Part shown: piece after piece, positions 32,456 to 32,584 of the stretch
Layout: each line of letters begins with the position of its first letter
Position numbering within the stretch: position 1 is the stretch's first letter
Assembly (NCBI RefSeq): GCF_003260265.1
Contig: NZ_QITQ01000027.1
Location: forward strand, 1-32,584
From: Roseovarius amoyensis
Lineage (GTDB): Bacteria > Pseudomonadota > Alphaproteobacteria > Rhodobacterales > Rhodobacteraceae
Direction: 5' to 3'
DNA: 32,584 nucleotides
Notes under the pieces: model-generated
Told to the model about the DNA's origin: nothing
Databases searched by the model: none
The model's input: only the letters and a program-made list of their open reading frames with translations
Program-made: the position numbers and the translations under genes

Positions 32456-32584
32456 TGTGAGCTACCCCCCGAAATTCGGACAGTGACGTAAGCTACGATT
32501 TGCAGTCTGCTGATCTTCGACGAGAAGGAGATCAGAGATGTCGAAACGCAAACAACATGCGCCCGAGTTCAAGGCGAAGGTCGC
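32456..32584 (+). mobile_element. Left end of an IS3-type insertion element (cut by window edge)
   Basis: A TG-starting end, TGTGAGCTACCCCCCGAAAT with TTCGGACAG following at about 32456-32484, resembles the terminal inverted repeats of IS3-family elements. It is followed 54 bp later by an orfA-type start. The exact first base (32456 or 32458) is uncertain. The right end lies outside the window, so target-site duplication cannot be judged. Confidence 0.65.
32538..32584 (+). CDS. IS3-type transposase orfA, N-terminal fragment (cut by window edge)
   Basis: The ATG at 32538 begins MSKRKQHAPEFKAKV, the typical opening of the helix-turn-helix OrfA protein of IS3-family transposases. GAAGGAGATCAGAG directly upstream is a strong ribosome site. 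Only 15 codons are inside the window, so the family call rests on this conserved start and the terminal repeat in front of it. Confidence 0.72.
   Translation, partial: MSKRKQHAPEFKAKV

Noticed and set aside
1..32584. CRISPR arrays, tRNA or rRNA genes
   Set aside because: No regularly spaced repeats and no tRNA or rRNA-like sequence were noticed on reading the window; no dedicated scan could be run.

Overview
The window looks like a GC-rich alphaproteobacterial chromosome or large replicon segment, most likely from a Rhodobacterales (Roseobacter-type) organism. The grounds are codon usage, two TRAP transporter operons, a PotABCD-type operon, and the types of acyl-CoA enzyme and insertion sequence present. 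This placement is inference from protein style; there is no rRNA or other phylogenetic marker here. The window is bounded by insertion-sequence genes: the start of an IS630-type transposase at the left edge (minus strand) and the left end of an IS3-type element at the right edge.

Layout. (1) 1-709: IS630-type transposase start beside a 5'-truncated tandem universal stress protein gene. (2) 1169-4023 (+): a dctPQM TRAP transporter. (3) 4074-7997 (-): a spermidine/putrescine-type ABC transporter in the order potD-potA-potB-potC, with a stem-loop between potD and potA. (4) 8473-11672 (+): an operator/promoter, a decayed acyl-CoA synthetase, an MmgE/PrpD-family protein and a class III CoA-transferase. 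(5) 11676-19330 (-): an eight-gene run encoding a MaoC-like hydratase, an acyl-CoA dehydrogenase, a thiolase-fold protein, its DUF35 partner, a PaaK-like ligase, a second acyl-CoA dehydrogenase and a two-subunit IpdAB-like CoA-transferase-family enzyme. (6) 19533-24320 (+): an operator/promoter, a second TRAP transporter and an unusual PaaK-like protein. (7) 24661-32173 (+): an operator/promoter, then 2-oxoacid dehydrogenase E1 alpha and beta, a crotonase, E2, an acyl-CoA dehydrogenase, an acyl-CoA synthetase and a TetR-family regulator. (8) 32456-32584: IS3-type end.

The central observation is that regions 4, 6 and 7 begin with the same cis element. It is a TGAAT-N4-ATTCA palindrome, then four bases, then TCATTT, lying 13-14 bp upstream of a TTGAC -35 box. 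With a TetR gene closing region 7, this suggests one regulon covering uptake (TRAP), CoA activation and acyl-CoA breakdown of one carboxylic acid. The minus-strand run lies between the operator-bearing units and has complementary enzymes.

The thiolase-fold protein lacks the Cys/His/Cys catalytic residues, is paired with a DUF35 protein, and no 3-hydroxyacyl-CoA dehydrogenase is encoded. This fits retro-aldol cleavage of a hydroxyacyl-CoA (as in Ltp2-DUF35 of steroid side-chain degradation) rather than thiolysis. The IpdAB-like pair suggests opening of a ring or beta-diketone. The substrate cannot be read from sequence; an alicyclic, branched or terpenoid/steroid-like acid is a hypothesis.
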